Positions 10,103-23,020 of a stretch of 64,000 nucleotides of DNA are shown one piece after another. The position numbers were made by a program, and so were the translations under genes. Source of the stretch: Leptodontidium sp. MPI-SDFR-AT-0119 (Eukaryota; Ascomycota; Leotiomycetes; Helotiales; Leptodontidiaceae). The number at the start of each line of letters is the position of its first letter. The first letter of the stretch is position 1. The DNA lies in the NCBI GenBank assembly GCA_020726505.1, contig JAHLEZ010000034.1:186001-250000 (forward strand), given 5' to 3'. Below the pieces are notes generated by a model. The model searched no databases and was not told where the DNA came from. It worked only from the letters and a program-made list of their open reading frames with translations.

Positions 10103-12151
10103 TTCGCTTACAAACCAGCTAGAGCTGGTAGCTTGTCTTGTTTTTGAAAGCAAAGAGTACTAATCAGAAGTATTTCTAGTCATTAAGAACAAGAATAGAA
10201 GTTGTCATATAAGTCATTTACTAAAGACGAAGGGGGTGGCTGGGGGTGTGGATATGTAGCTTCAATTCTCCTGTACGGAACTAGATCATCTTTCTTGACT
10301 TTCCTACTATTGCACATCTCATCTCACATTTCCTAGTCATGGTGGCTGTCGAATCGGTAGTATAGGTGATCGGATCATGTTGGACGATGCTAGGTGGCGT
10401 AGATTTCATGAGCATCTTAGTGAGTGCTTTCAGACCTCCCGTAACCTCCGCAAGGCAATCTGGGTGTTACTAAGTTGACTTCAATTTAAACAATGCATCC
10501 CTTTACTACTGCTTTATGGGTTTTCTTTTTCGGAAATACGAATTATTGTTGAAAGTTCTTTGTTGCAGTATATTAAGAAAAGAGTACCCGAAGTAGTTAG
10601 TGGCGCGACAAGCTGCTAGTAGGCTTCTTCATGGCTTCATCCTCAATCGTTGTCTTAGTATTTGGTGCTAGTTTTAATCGTAGGCAGAATACCATTCAAC
10701 TTGGCCCTTCATGTTTTATCGAATTATTTAAAAGGTCCTTCCAAGTTTCCTCAAAGAATATTTTGGTGCTGATGCTGGTGCTGGTACTGGTGCTCATGTT
10801 GAAGACTGGCCAACCGGTGGATGACATTCTCGGCATGATCTGCCCGATTGTTTGATAGTCTAATGGGGCAAGTATTATGGTTTTATTAGTCACTCAATGT
10901 GTTCCTTTCGGTGGAGAGATATGCAAATCTAGCATGGATTTCAAAATCTCGGCGTATTTACTAAATAAGGACCGCGATAGGATCTCCGCGCTTCACACTG
11001 AGAACACTACGCGACACAGGACAGCAAAGCTTCAAGAATCTCCGTACAGTAAACCGTACCGACAATTTCCACGTAGCAAGGTAGGGACCCAAACTACTGA
11101 TGTGTAACACACGGTTTCTAGAACGAGAATGATATTCTGATTTCGTCAAGCTGGAATAGGAGCTCATCATAAAGACAGGAAACGTTATCTATAACGGTGA
11201 AGAATATACCGAACGAATCTACGAGATAAGAATGAAGCTCAGTAGCTTCTCAAAACAAGTGTACCCAACTATAGCGCAAAACGAAGCGGTATGTGAGAGT
11301 TTGAAAGTCTCATTTACTGTTCGGCTCAACTGAGCTCGTCTCATACACTGTGGGCGGCTATACATCGCCCCACGTCTTCATTAACGTCTCACTTGTGCAG
11401 TGTGCTGATGCGGCACTGGATAAGCGAGCATTCCTAAAGGCATCAATAACAACTTGAGGTGTCTGAATTGTACTGCGGCAAATGTCTTCTTAAGAAAGCC
11501 ATCTTTTCATATCTTCGGCTAGGTAATGTCTCGGTTCCGAAGGAATCAAGTAAGCTGGAATATCTAAATGGAATCTTCGACTTTTATACCATGGAGATCC
11601 ACTACGAAGTAGTAGTTGTGGAGGTTCGTTGCTTGACGGAATCGTGTCATCCACCTCCACCCTCGCCACAAATAGTAATTGACTCTTGTAAGGTGAGAAG
11701 TGGGTGCTTGCACTTGCACTTGCATCATGATTGGGTACGGTAAACGCGACAAAACCGTGCATCCATCCATCCAGCATGCCGCAGTCCAAACCAGTCTTTC
11801 ACTCACCAGGACCAACAAAGCAGCACAACAATGCACACAAGCAATTGAATAGAATACTCCAGCCCAGCCCAGCTCAGCCTAGGCGGACCTCCACCAAAGT
11901 CACTTGAACAACTGATAACTGCGTTGCGCCACGCCTGCACCATTGGCAGCGTGGCGTGGCGTGGCGCAGCGCAGCAACTCGAACTAACCTTAAGTCGTTA
12001 GTCAAGACGCTCGAGCCACACACATCGCTTCCCTTCCCACCACCCTTCCTCGAGAAAATAAACAAACATGGCTGGTGCTTCGAAGTTGGACAGCACAACG
12101 TTGTGATTACGGTTGTGATTGATCAAGAGAATTCTGTTTCGAGTCGACAGC
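10103..12151. other. long intergenic stretch, no convincing gene
   Basis: Only short frames without family resemblance occur. Simple-sequence patches include a (TGCTGG)n-like run at 10768-10796, CATC repeats near 11760 and GTGGC repeats near 11951. A pyrimidine-rich stretch before 12152 may be the leader of the next gene. Confidence 0.4.
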
Positions 12152-15100
12152 ATGAGGGGGGCCCAGGACGCGAGGGGTGAAGGTGGGAAAAATAAGGGAA
12201 GCGTTGGGAATGGGAAAGAGAGTTGGAAGGAGAGTGAGAAGGAGAGTAAGAAAGAGAGTAAGAAAAAGATTGAGAAAGACGCGACATCGCTTCGAGAACA
12301 GTCAGAATTGACTCCGCTTCCTGGAGCTGGATCTACAGCTGTATCGGCATCAGGACAGGCACATCAACATCCACAAAGACATCCGACTGGCCTCGTGTCT
12401 ACACAGCAACCCGGGTTCACAGAGGCCCGTTCTGGTCTCGAAGCTGCAGCTGATAGGGCTCACCCTGATTCACATTTACATTCGCCCCCACAAGCATCTG
12501 CTGCAGTTCAGGTTCGGGTTTTGGCTGAGTGGGAACTAAGTACTGATGAATTCGGTATTCAATCTCCTGCTGAACTCGAGCTTCCCCGAGGCAACGGATG
12601 TGCGACTTCTCGACATAATGGCCAAATTCGTGTGTGCAGCGGTAGGAATGGTGTCGAATCCAGCTTTGGAAAGCAACCCGGGACGGAAAGGAATGGCATG
12701 AGATTTGTTGAAGCCGGCTGGAATACTTCCTCGTCGCCTCGAAGCGTAGAACGTGATGAAATCGACCAATCCTCAGCTCCAGAACTCGACGATACCGACC
12801 AAAATTTCGAAGTCAACATATTTATTGCGCATCCTCCCATAGGCCGGCCAGCCCATCACTCGACTCGAGATGACCTTCGTGGTGGCTGCTGCTCGCCGAG
12901 GTCCAGCCGTACAGAAGTCCGATCCGACCTGACCCAATTCACCTATGATTGTTTCGCCTTTGATCCCGATCTCAGTTTTGAAGACCTCGGCCATATCATT
13001 GTGCAGGAAGAAAATCCAATCCCTGACATCGAAGACTTGGAAGCACACGCAGAGCTTTACGAAGCTGTCCGTGCAAGTATGGATAGGCCTTTAAAGACAC
13101 ACGTTTGTCCCATACTCCCCGTCATATATGCCAAGCTAACCTCGACAGTCCTCAACTTCTGCCCTGATTCCAAACGAGCTCCTAGATCTGTTCACCCGTA
13201 CGAATATCCGAATCTCCGACGGCAATCCTGCTTTGAAATTACACAACACCGAACAAGCCGTTAGCAAGACCATTAGCACGGTCTATAAATGGGCCAAAGA
13301 AAAACGCAATGTGAAGCTTTGTCGGTTGAACCCGTCGCAGATCTCGAGAAATCTCATCAACCAGGAACTCTGCCAATACTTCTACGACGATTCCATCGAA
13401 CTTTTTGACGAAAGAGTAACAGAGCTCAAATTCCATTGTCCATATGACGAGGCTAGGTTCCGGGCTGACTTCTGGGATGCCTTGGTTTTTGTCCAGGGTC
13501 GGGGACGGGCCGTGATCGAGCGCGAGGGGGAGAGTGTGATGAGAATTGTTGAGCTACGAACGAAGACCGTATCCAAATGTGCACTGTCTGGCAAAACCAA
13601 GAAAGACAGAAGTCGTCCCCAACCTCTCTACCCAGATGGAGTCTTAACATACTACCCCTTCCGACTCCATTCCCCAGCCGAATCCTCTATCCAGCAATCC
13701 GATATGCCGCCCCTGGTCCTCAAACGTGCAAACGCCTACATATACTTCGACATCGCCTACGTCATCCTGGCAAACCCCCTTCTCGAACTCTACACCGCAT
13801 CTGGTCGTCTTGAATCCCTCTTCCGCCTCCCAGTTAACCGTCTCTTTGTCAAGTTGGACCCCCGCGGTAATCTCTGCAGCACCTTTACCTACCTCCCCCA
13901 CATCCTCATCGAAGTCCAGCCTCTCTCAGCCAAAGACAACGCAGGAGATGATTTGAGACTCAAAGCCTTTGCCTACCTCGTGCTGAACTCCGCAGCCCTG
14001 CTGCACGATTACATGAAACTCCTCTGGTTGGCAGCGCCGCGTGGAGAGAAGTTCTTCAAGGCGCAGACGCCGTACATATACCTCATCACAGCAGTAGGTT
14101 TCCGTGCAGAGATTCACTGTGCTCATATCCGTAAACACGACTCTCAATCGCAGGACGAGTCGTTCGACGAAGTCAAAACCCACCAAGCTCCGGCGTTAGA
14201 CGAAGGAAGCGCAATCCCCTCACTCATCCGCTACGAAACTGTTTTCATTGGCACATATGATTTGAAAAACGTGGACGAGAGAGGAACCTTCGCAGACAAG
14301 TACTTCGATATCCAATGCATGGCCCACTTGCGCGCCGCTCAGCATGGAGAAGTCATGAAGGCTGCCATGGAGAGTACACGCAACATCGGCTTGACTGAGT
14401 TATCCGATTTGGCGTTTGTGCACACAGTGCAAGAAGGGGAAGTGATGTATGGGATGGTAGATGAGGGAGGAAATTTAGTTTGGGAGGGAGAAGGGAATGA
14501 AGTGGGTGTTATGGGGATGGATAATGGCGTTGTGTTAGGTGGGTTGAATGAGGAGGGGTGGTGTGTGGAGATGTTACCGATGCCGGAGAAGGAGGACCTG
14601 GACCTGGAGCTAGAGCTGAATGGGGATCGAGATGTGGACATCGACAGCTCTTATGGCGTTTCAAGCTTCAAAGAGACAGCAACTCATCACAGCGTGGAAG
14701 TCGAATCCTCGGAAGAAAATGAAGATACCCAAAACCTTCGATATCCGAAGCCTGCACCTACACTCTCCCTTCCTCCTCTAAGCTCTCACCATGAAGCTGA
14801 GACAGAAATCGGAACCAGAGCAAGACGCAATTCAACTCTAGCCGCGAGGAAGCAGAAGCAAAGAAAGAATCTCCCACAAGCAGTAAAACTCACAAGCACA
14901 AGAGCACTCACGCGAACACGCTTACCTCGAACCACAAACGCCTCCGCGAAGCAAAAACTTGGTGACAATATCGATATCAAGACACGAAGTACTGATGCTA
15001 GTGCTGGTGTTAATGCGCGAACCCTCGGGCGGGTTGTAAAGAGTGATAGTGCTAATATCAACCCCAAGGATGCTGATCCTAGTGCGAATGTTGATGTTAC

Positions 15101-15431
15101 TCACGATGATGTCTTTGCCGAGGATTGGTATAATGGGAATGGGTGGATAGATGACATAGAAGCGGAAGGAAAAGAAGAGAACGTTACGATAATGATGACG
15201 GAGACGCTAAAGTTGCGCTCTTCCAACTATTGCCACCCTGGTCTCCGTCCGCTTGGTGTATCGACTCGGCAAGGCAGGGGAAAGGCGAAGGGGAAGGATG
15301 AGGGTGCTAGTGTGAAGCAGGTTGCTGGTGCGGAGAAGAAAAAACGGCAGATTAGGACCGAGACGGAGGGGTCGATCGGATTTTCTAAGCTGGGAGAAGG
15401 CCGAAAGCGAGTTTGTGGCAGGGGTAAATGA
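12152..15431 (+). CDS. large uncharacterised fungal protein
   Basis: Two exons, 12152-13102 and 13149-15431, joined by a 46-nt intron (donor GTTTGT, branch GCTAAC, acceptor ACAG), give 1077 residues. The join restores a coherent frame: KTH is followed by SSTSALIPNELLDLF. The start is the first in-frame ATG, at 12152; an earlier ATG at 12068 stops after 12 codons. The N-terminus is disordered with a Lys/Glu/Ser-rich stretch (KESEKESKKESKKK). The central part (about residues 320-700) looks globular, with strands such as HILIEVQPL and YIYLITAVGF reminiscent of a nuclease-like alpha/beta fold; I cannot confirm the catalytic residues. The C-terminus is acidic, then basic (RARRNS, KKKRQIR) and NLS-like. 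I do not recognise a named family. The gene ends about 420 bp before a transposon nest and appears intact. Confidence 0.65.
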
Positions 15432-15845
15432 TGGACGGAATGAGAGTGAAAGTGACAGTAGAAATGGAAAAGGAGTGGAAATGAGGAGAAGCATACGTGT
15501 TGCAAAGATGTATAACTATAATTCGTGAGAAATAGGTAGAGGAGAGTAAACTTAGACAATAGAGTTTTCTGCTGTGTTTATGAATTAGTGTTGGCTTTGT
15601 ATTAGTTACGTTTAACACTTCATTCGATTAAAGAATCTCAGTGATGTTTCAAGAAAAGTGCGACCCTTTCCGAGCCTTCAATTTATCTAACACATGATAT
15701 GAATTCCGCGCTGGAAGAAATATTGAAGAACTGGAATTGGGTGGAGAGAACGACGGGCGTCAGCCCATGCCATGGGAGAACAGATTATCGTTTAAGCTGG
15801 AGAACAGTGAGCACGATATCGGGTCATGTTGGAGTATTATTGTGG
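15432..15845. other. intergenic, no gene seen
   Basis: 3' flank of the preceding gene. A 79-codon frame within it is unsupported. Confidence 0.4.
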
Positions 15846-16426
15846 TACGTAAGGGGGTAGTAAGTGGATCTCGTCCACCCCCCTGGTTTCTGCCATTTTC
15901 ACAGCTATTTACAGTAATGATTTACTATCTCGAAGGACCCCCTTTGCGTAGTCTGACCTTCTCGAGTCTCTAAGGCATAGTATTAATAAACCTATTAATT
16001 ATATTAATAAAAATCTCGTTCTCCCAAAATATCTAGAATAGCTCTTTTTAAGTTCTCTAAATCCTAACCTTTGTGAGGGATTTTATTTTGTAACTTTTAC
16101 TTTAAAACCCTTTAGATATTCTTAATCGGATTTAAATTTAAGGGAACAAGGAGGCCAATTAATAAAGTATATATAATACTTTAATTAAATAGTATTATAT
16201 AATCCGTGGTTTTTAGTTGTATTCTTTTTCTCGTGAACGTTACTATTATCTTTTACGTAAAAGAAGTCTCTTAGCTACTCGAATATCTCTTTTAGTAGTC
16301 CTCGAAGGATTTAATTCGTATACTTTTATTGTGTAAATCCCTTGCCTTTACCCTCGTAAGACACAAAGTATATCTTAGACTTATAATTATATCTAATTGC
16401 CGCCTATACTATAGGGTTAGCTAACT

Positions 16427-16728
16427 TGTTACGGCTAGCAAGAGGTTGATACGGCGAGTTGACTCTAGCTGTGTATTTGGGCCTCTAGCTACGCTCAGAA
16501 TCGAGAAGAAAAGACAAGGAGGAAAGGAGAGCTCTCCGTAAGGGAGGGCTCGAGTATATATATATGAAGGACCCCCCTAATAGGGCCTAGCGTAGTCGAG
16601 TGCCATTCACGTTAATATGTCGCAGGCTCGCCTCTTAGTCTTTCCTATTAGGCTTAGCGCCGTCGTATAGCCAGCGATACTACGAGCTTGTGTCGGTTAG
16701 AATACGAGGTATATCGTAGGTCGTAATA
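16427..16728 (-). repeat. 3' LTR of the Gypsy element (302 bp)
   Basis: Aligned by eye to the other LTR, it shows 23 differences, all transitions, and no indels. It contains a TATATATATATGAAGG patch and a run of six C, possibly promoter elements. Confidence 0.92.
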
Positions 16729-17705
16729 TTACCCCCCCCTCTTAAAAAACTACGTTTGCGCAGTTATAACTATAACTGTATCGTCCTCTAGGTCGTTATA
16801 GTCGTTAATACTAGCGTTATAAGCCTCTAGCCACTTTAGGAGAGCTCTCGGCGGGCCCTTAGCGTTAAGATGCTCTAAGTAGAACCGTTTAATTATATAT
16901 AGAACTATTATAATATCCAAGTATAAGTACTACTTTAGGTCTTCGTTAGCGCCTAGCTACTTAATACAATAAAATAGCTTGTTTCGCATGACCTTAGAGC
17001 CAAGGATGCCTTTAATTTCCCACTCATCCTGCTCAAGTAGTAATTAGATAGGTGCCGGCGTAGCTTTAGCTTGTCCCGGTAAGGGGTATTGACGTACTTG
17101 TAAAGTAAGTGTAAGAGGAAGACGGGGTGAATTGACTAGTCCTCTAGTAGCTTAACTCTTTAACTCTTTCCTTCCCTAGCGATTACCTTAACAGGGCCGT
17201 ACTACTTATTAAACAACTTCCTTGAAAGTCAGTTAACGTTCTAGTTCCGAGTATCGACTAGTACTAAATCGCTAACGTCCTAATCGACGGCGCGTCGCCT
17301 ATAGTTCGCTAGTCGTTTTATTTTCTCTTGTTAATCTTTTAGGGATAACTATACAACTTCTATAACCTCCTTTATTCGTAGAACTACTTATAAAGCCTCC
17401 TCGCGGTTGAGTTTCTCTATTACTATAGCCGGCGACTTTAAGTTAACTAAGTCTTAAGAAGTCCTTGGCTTAACGCCGTTAAGTAACTAGAAAGGGGACA
17501 GGCGGCCTAAGGACTCGTGCAGTAACGTTAATTAAGCGATATCTATAATTAGTAAGAGGTCGCTCTAATTATTTTAGTAGTAGTAGTAAAAGGGACAGAG
17601 CCGCTACTTAATATATTAGTTCGTAACCTCTATTTAACCGTTAACGTTTAGGTTATACGCCGTCGTAAGCTTTACCTTAGTCCCGAGGATACGATAGTAC
17701 TCTTT

Positions 17706-17921
17706 TTAAAAGGAGGAGACGAACTGGGGTCCTCGGTCCAAGACAATAGAGTCCGGTATACCGAAGTGTCGAGTCCAATAGACGAGGAAGAGGATAGCTA
17801 TGCTTTTCGCCGTAATTGTATTATTATAAGGTATCGAGACCGGTTTCTTAGATAAGCGGTTAACGATAATTATAGCGAAGTTATAGCCCTTCTTATCGAT
17901 TAGAAGTTTAGTAAAATCCAT
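17706..17921 (-). pseudogene. integrase core fragment of the Gypsy element
   Basis: A 71-codon stretch reads MDFTKLLIDKKGYN at its start, then VNRLSKKPVSIP and HFGIPDSIVLDRGPQF. This is the D-D part of the retroviral-type integrase core (the usual form is DRLTK... and SDRGPQF). The first residue is the aspartate-containing MDF motif. The reading frame closes after this fragment, consistent with RIP. Confidence 0.85.
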
Positions 17922-20900
17922 CGTTAAGTGTTAATATAACTAAGCGGGGATTAGCAAGGGGTATAAAAAGCCAGGGGTCTTATCCCTACGGGCTTTCTGT
18001 CGAGAGCAACTACAGTTTGTTACGTATCGAGCTATATCCGTAGTAAGGCCATTCTAGTGGTATTTACGACTTAGTAATGCCTTTATCTTTCCGATCCCCG
18101 CGTGTACTATTAAAGGTTAAGAATATATATAGCGAATAAGTGTCGTGCGAAGCTCTAGCGGCTCTAAGGGCACTTCTAAGCGGCCTTAAAAAAGCAACTT
18201 GTCGTTTACTAGCTCGTAATTTAGCGATTATTCCCTAGCTTTTTGTTAGAGAAGCTCTAGTAAGGGAGACGACTTATTAGCCAGGAGCACTTAATTAATA
18301 ACGTCGTATTCCGCGATATTATATACTACCATAGAGTTAAGGTTTAATTCCTCCGCGGTAGGCGTCTCTAGGTCGATTAGCACTCCCGTATTCGACTCTA
18401 GCTCTGGCTCTGTCTCTAGGTTGTCACGTGGCTTAGCATCGCGATCTAGGATTATGGCGTCTACCGGTGCCAAAGGTATCGTCTCTACGACTTCGATATA
18501 AGCGTTTATAAGATCAACGGCGGAGAGCTGGAAGTCACTAGCGACTCGCGGGTTAATTTTGTTAGTCGGAATCAGCTGTTAGCTGCGGATGGCCCGCTTG
18601 CGTGCCTCTGTAGCCGTGAAGTCCTAATTCCTTTAAGACAGGGTGTTAGTTAAAGTATTAGTCGTCCCGGTATAATATATAATCGTGAAATAGAAATCCG
18701 CAAAGAACTTAGCCTATTGAGCCTACTTAGCCGTAAGGTCCTTAGTAGTTATAAAGTACTTTAAGGCTTAGTAGTTTATATAAACAAGGACATTTTTCTA
18801 GGCACTTAAGAGCTCCAGGCGATATTACTTAAATAACCGGAAAATCGCTAGTATCTCTTTGTCGTAGATCGGGTAATTAAGCTTAGGGTCTATTATAGTC
18901 TTAGAAAAGTATCTTATAAAGTAAAAAGTGTCGTCCTTTTAAAGTTAAGATAGAACCTTAGCGACGACTTTATCCGAGGAATTAGTCTCTAGCCGCGTTT
19001 ACTTAGTAAGGTCGTAGTAACGAAGAACCGGCGTAAATTAAAAGGCTTCCCGAAGAGTCTCTTATACGTTTTTACAGGCGTTATTAAAGACGAAGGGAAC
19101 GTCCTTTCCGGTGAATATCGTGAGAAGACGTGTAATACGATTATAGTCTTTAATAAATCGGCGGTAAAAGTTACAAAAGCTAAGGTAACTTTATATACCT
19201 TGTATATTATCAGCGTATTACTAATCCTTGATTATACTAATTTTCTCTAGGTTTACTTTTACGCTATTAACTCTAATAACGAATCCTAAGAACTTAGTCT
19301 TTTATACGCTAAACTCAGACTTTTTAATATTAGCCTAAAGTTCGTGTGCTTGTAATATTATTATAACCTTCTTGACGTGGACTTTATGTTCCTTTAAAGT
19401 GGACGAATATATAAGGATATCGTCTATATAAGCCGCGCAGAAGTCGTCGAGGTACTCTATAAAAATATTATTAACGAATCGCTAGAAAGTCGCCGGACTA
19501 TTAGTAAGGCCAAATAGAAGGACCTTATACTTATACGTGTTATATTAGGTGCGGAAGGTCGTATAGTCTTCGCTCTTAGGGGACATACGAATGCGGTAAA
19601 AAGCTTACTAAATATTAAGCTTTATAAAGACCTTTGCCTTACAAATACGAGCTATTATCTCATTAATTAGAGGGATTGAGTATAAGTCCTTCTTTAATAA
19701 GGCATTTAGCTTCTAGTAGTCGACGTATAGCCGGAGACTGCTATTGACTTTCTTAGCGAAGAGAATAGGGGCCGCGTAAAGTGTACTAAAGGGCTTAATA
19801 AAGCCTTTGTGTAAGTTGTTAATAATGTACCGCTTAGTCTCTAACAGTTGTTCTTTAGTTATACGCTAGAGAGGCTCAAAGGACAAGTCGTTCTCCTTAG
19901 TAAACTCGATTTAGTAGTTCACACCTTAGTAATACGCTAGTAGCTTGTCGGAGGCTTGCCGGGAGAAGAGAAGAATATACTCTTAGTACTTTACCGGAAG
20001 CTTCTTACTTACTATCTTATTATCTTGCGCGTACTTGGCCTTTAAGGCCTCCTTTGGGGTTAAGTCTCTATTTATTAATACGAGTTCGACGCTTAATTAG
20101 TTTAGGGCCTCTCGCCGGCGACGAGTTAGTTCTTAGTTAATCTCAAGTACTAATGTCACGAAGGTTTATATTTTATTTTTTTTAGCCCTCTTAAGTCGAA
20201 AGTACGTCGTAGACATTACTATTACTAATATAAGGAAGATTTTCGTAATAAGCGCCTTTGTTTAGTAATTCGCTAGAGAAGCTTTACAAGTTCTCTTGTC
20301 CTTAAGTAGTAATCTTAGATCACGAGATGTCAAAAAGTTCAATTACTCTTTTATAGCCTGTAGGCGCTCTTTAACTTCTCTAGTAAAGCTCGAGGGTCGA
20401 GTTAGTAAGACGCTAGCGGTAAGTCAAACGGGGGCCTTTGTCTTAGGGGAATCGTCGAGCGCCGCAAGCTTAACTTGTCTCCGGCGGTAGTTATTTATAT
20501 TTATAAGGGCATCCCTTTGTTCCGCGTTAAGCTAGTGAGACTTAATAATTAGCTTATTAGAACAATTAATATTAACAAAGACTCGCTAGTTAAAGTACGG
20601 CTAAACGGGCATATCTAATAGCTATTTTAGCCGATTACGGTTCTTCGTATACGACTGTTTTAAGTCGTAATACTCGAGGAACTTCCGACTAATTAAGACG
20701 TTAGTGTTTCCTAGGTCGGTCACTAGAAAGGGGAAGTTAATTCGCCGGCGGTTAATTGTTAAGGTAAGTAAGACGGCCGTATTAATTAGCTTGCCTTTCT
20801 TGCTATTATAATTAGTTAAAATAATTAGCTAAGGGAGGGATATAAAAGAGATATTAAATTACTTAACGAGTCGGTATATAAAAGAGGTTTTAATAACACC

Positions 20901-22718
20901 GAAAATATTAACTCTATTATTAATATATATAAGTGTCTTAGTAAAGAATTTATTCCTTCCTAGTTTAATACTAATTAAGAATTATCGTTCTCTAATAAGA
21001 GTACGGAAATTAAATACTAAGTCCTTTTATAAGTTATAACTTATATTAAGGTGTAAGTCTTTGCCACGGCCTAGGAGTTTTTTAAGAGCTTATTAGTCTC
21101 TAGATTCTCGCCGACGACTAACTAGGAAATCGACTTATCGAGAGCCTAGTCTCTACGGCGCTTAAGGCAGTCGCTAGCCTAATGGCCGGTCTTACTATAG
21201 TAGAGACAAGTGTCGAAAGAGACGTCCCTAGGTGTAAGAAGAGGTACGGGGGACTTAAGTCGGCGCAAGACAAGCGAAGGGGAGGGCGTACACTAGCGGG
21301 CATTTAACGACTGTCTTAGAGTCGGTGGTCTCTATGCGTGAGCAGTAAGGGTAAGTGAAGTCGAACGCTAGCTGTCCTTCTTTAGGATGCCGCGCGAGTC
21401 GCTAGTGCTAATATTATTAAAGGAGACTCGAGGGGCTTCGCGGATAGTAGTAATAGCACGTCTATTAGCTCGTCCGGTAGCGATATTCTATAACTCGCGA
21501 TTTAAGACGGCTAAGAACTCGTTAAGAACTATATAATCTTTGGCGAATTTATACTTCTTAGTTTAAATATTATACTTGAGCTTATCCGAGACTTTCTCTC
21601 ATACGTCGTCGAACTAATAGTCAGGTGAGATTTTTCTAGTAGCCGTGTATGTCGTAAACTTTATACAGAATTCGTTATAAGTTATATTACTTATTTATAG
21701 TTAGTTATACTTAAACTTAGCGGCCTATATTCGGTTATAGTTAAAGAAACGCTAATCTAAAGCCTTTAAGACGTCGGCGGCTCCGTTGAAGTCTCTAGCG
21801 AAGTCGGGGTTTATTTGTTAAAGAATAATAGTCTTGGCCTCTCTCTTTATACACTTAAAGTAGGCGTGGACCTGCGATTCGCCGGTGAGGAAGTTACTTG
21901 AGTATTTCTAAATAAAGAGCTTTATATTTATCTTTTAGGCGTCGTATTTAATTTCGCCCTTATAATCGCTAAAGGGGGTACAGGGGTACTTGACCTTATT
22001 AGGCTCGACGGCGGGGATGCCGGGGTTTAGCTTAGGGAGGTAATAGTCGGCGGTAGGCTAGAGGTCCGCCGTAAGGGCTCGCGCTAATCGGTTAGAAGGA
22101 GAGGGAGTGCTAGTCTCTTAGCGAGGGTTATTAATAGTATATTAAGTGAGGGCTTATATGACGGCGGCGGCGATAGTAAAGCTAATAGAGTCCTTAATTA
22201 GCTAATTTACTCTAACTTATTGAGCGGGGGTAAGGCCCTCTATATCGGTAGGCTCTGGCGATGCGTCGAAGAAACGCTAGGGCTTGTCCTCTGAGTCTGA
22301 GTCGAATCCGTTAAAGCTTTCCGGCTCCTCCGAGAGAGTCTCGACCGAAGGGATAGGGGTGTCGGTAAAGCCTAGCCGTACAGGGGCGCTCCTTTCTCTA
22401 GAGCTTCGCCGACGAGGGGGAGAGACTAGTAAAGGTAATAGGGTGGGGTTAAGGGGTGTTTAAGGTGGTTGATCGATTTGTTAATTAAATATACGTTCGA
22501 AATAGCGGCGCGCGTCAAGTTACGGCAAGGTAAGTTAAACGCGAGAGAATATCTAGCTTTCTCTAAGACAGTCTATTACGAGGGTAGAGAGGTGCCTATC
22601 TGTCGAATAGGCCAAGGAGTTAAGGCTCGTTATTAACTTACTATAAGGGCAGGTCGACAAGGTATAAGACCGGGTGAGATATAACGCTTTATAACGAAGG
22701 GGTATTAGTCTTTTCTTA

Positions 22719-23020
22719 TGTTACGGCTGGCAAGAGGTTAATACGGCGAATTAACTTTAACTGTGTATTTAGGCCTTTAGTTACGCTCAGAATCGAAAAG
22801 AAAAGACAAGGAGGAAAGGAGAGCTCTCTATAAGGGAGGGCTCGAGTATATATATATGAAGGACCCCCCTAATGGGGCCTAGCGTAGTCGAGTGCCATTC
22901 ACGTCAACATGTCGCAGGCTCGCCTCCTAGTCTTCCCTATTGGGCTTAGCGCCGTCGTATAGCCAGCGATGCTACGAGCCTGTGTCGGTTAGAATACGAG
23001 GTGCATCGTAGGTCGTAACA
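22719..23020 (-). repeat. 5' LTR of the Gypsy element (302 bp)
   Basis: Begins TGTTACGG and ends GTAACA, followed by the target duplication TAACT. It retains the terminal CA that the 3' LTR has lost. Confidence 0.92.

Larger units (their letters stand above)
16427..23020 (-). mobile_element. full-length Ty3/Gypsy LTR retrotransposon, RIP-inactivated
   Basis: Two 302-bp LTRs (16427-16728 and 22719-23020) bound the 6594-bp element. It is flanked by the 5-bp duplication TAACT (16422-16426 and 23021-23025). LTRs start TGTTACG and end CGTAACA (the left copy ends in TA after a C-to-T change). Coding order is on the minus strand. A gag zinc-knuckle remnant lies near 21165-21210 (CLYYSKTGH, where one ligand Cys codon TGT has become TAT). 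The reverse transcriptase motif [10 protein letters not shown] lies near 19400-19430, and integrase is at 17706-17921. The order gag-RT-integrase identifies Ty3/Gypsy. A polypurine tract (AAGAGGGGGGGG on the minus strand) lies beside the left LTR at 16731-16744, which is therefore the 3' LTR. All long frames are broken. Confidence 0.92.

Noticed and set aside
10631..10855. 74-codon ATG frame with a Val/Leu-rich run
   Set aside because: The run comes from a TGCTGG microsatellite; there is no signal context, homology or splice support.
11459..11836. Overlapping frames on both strands of 90-99 codons
   Set aside because: Mutually overlapping frames with no family resemblance, in a patch of simple repeats.
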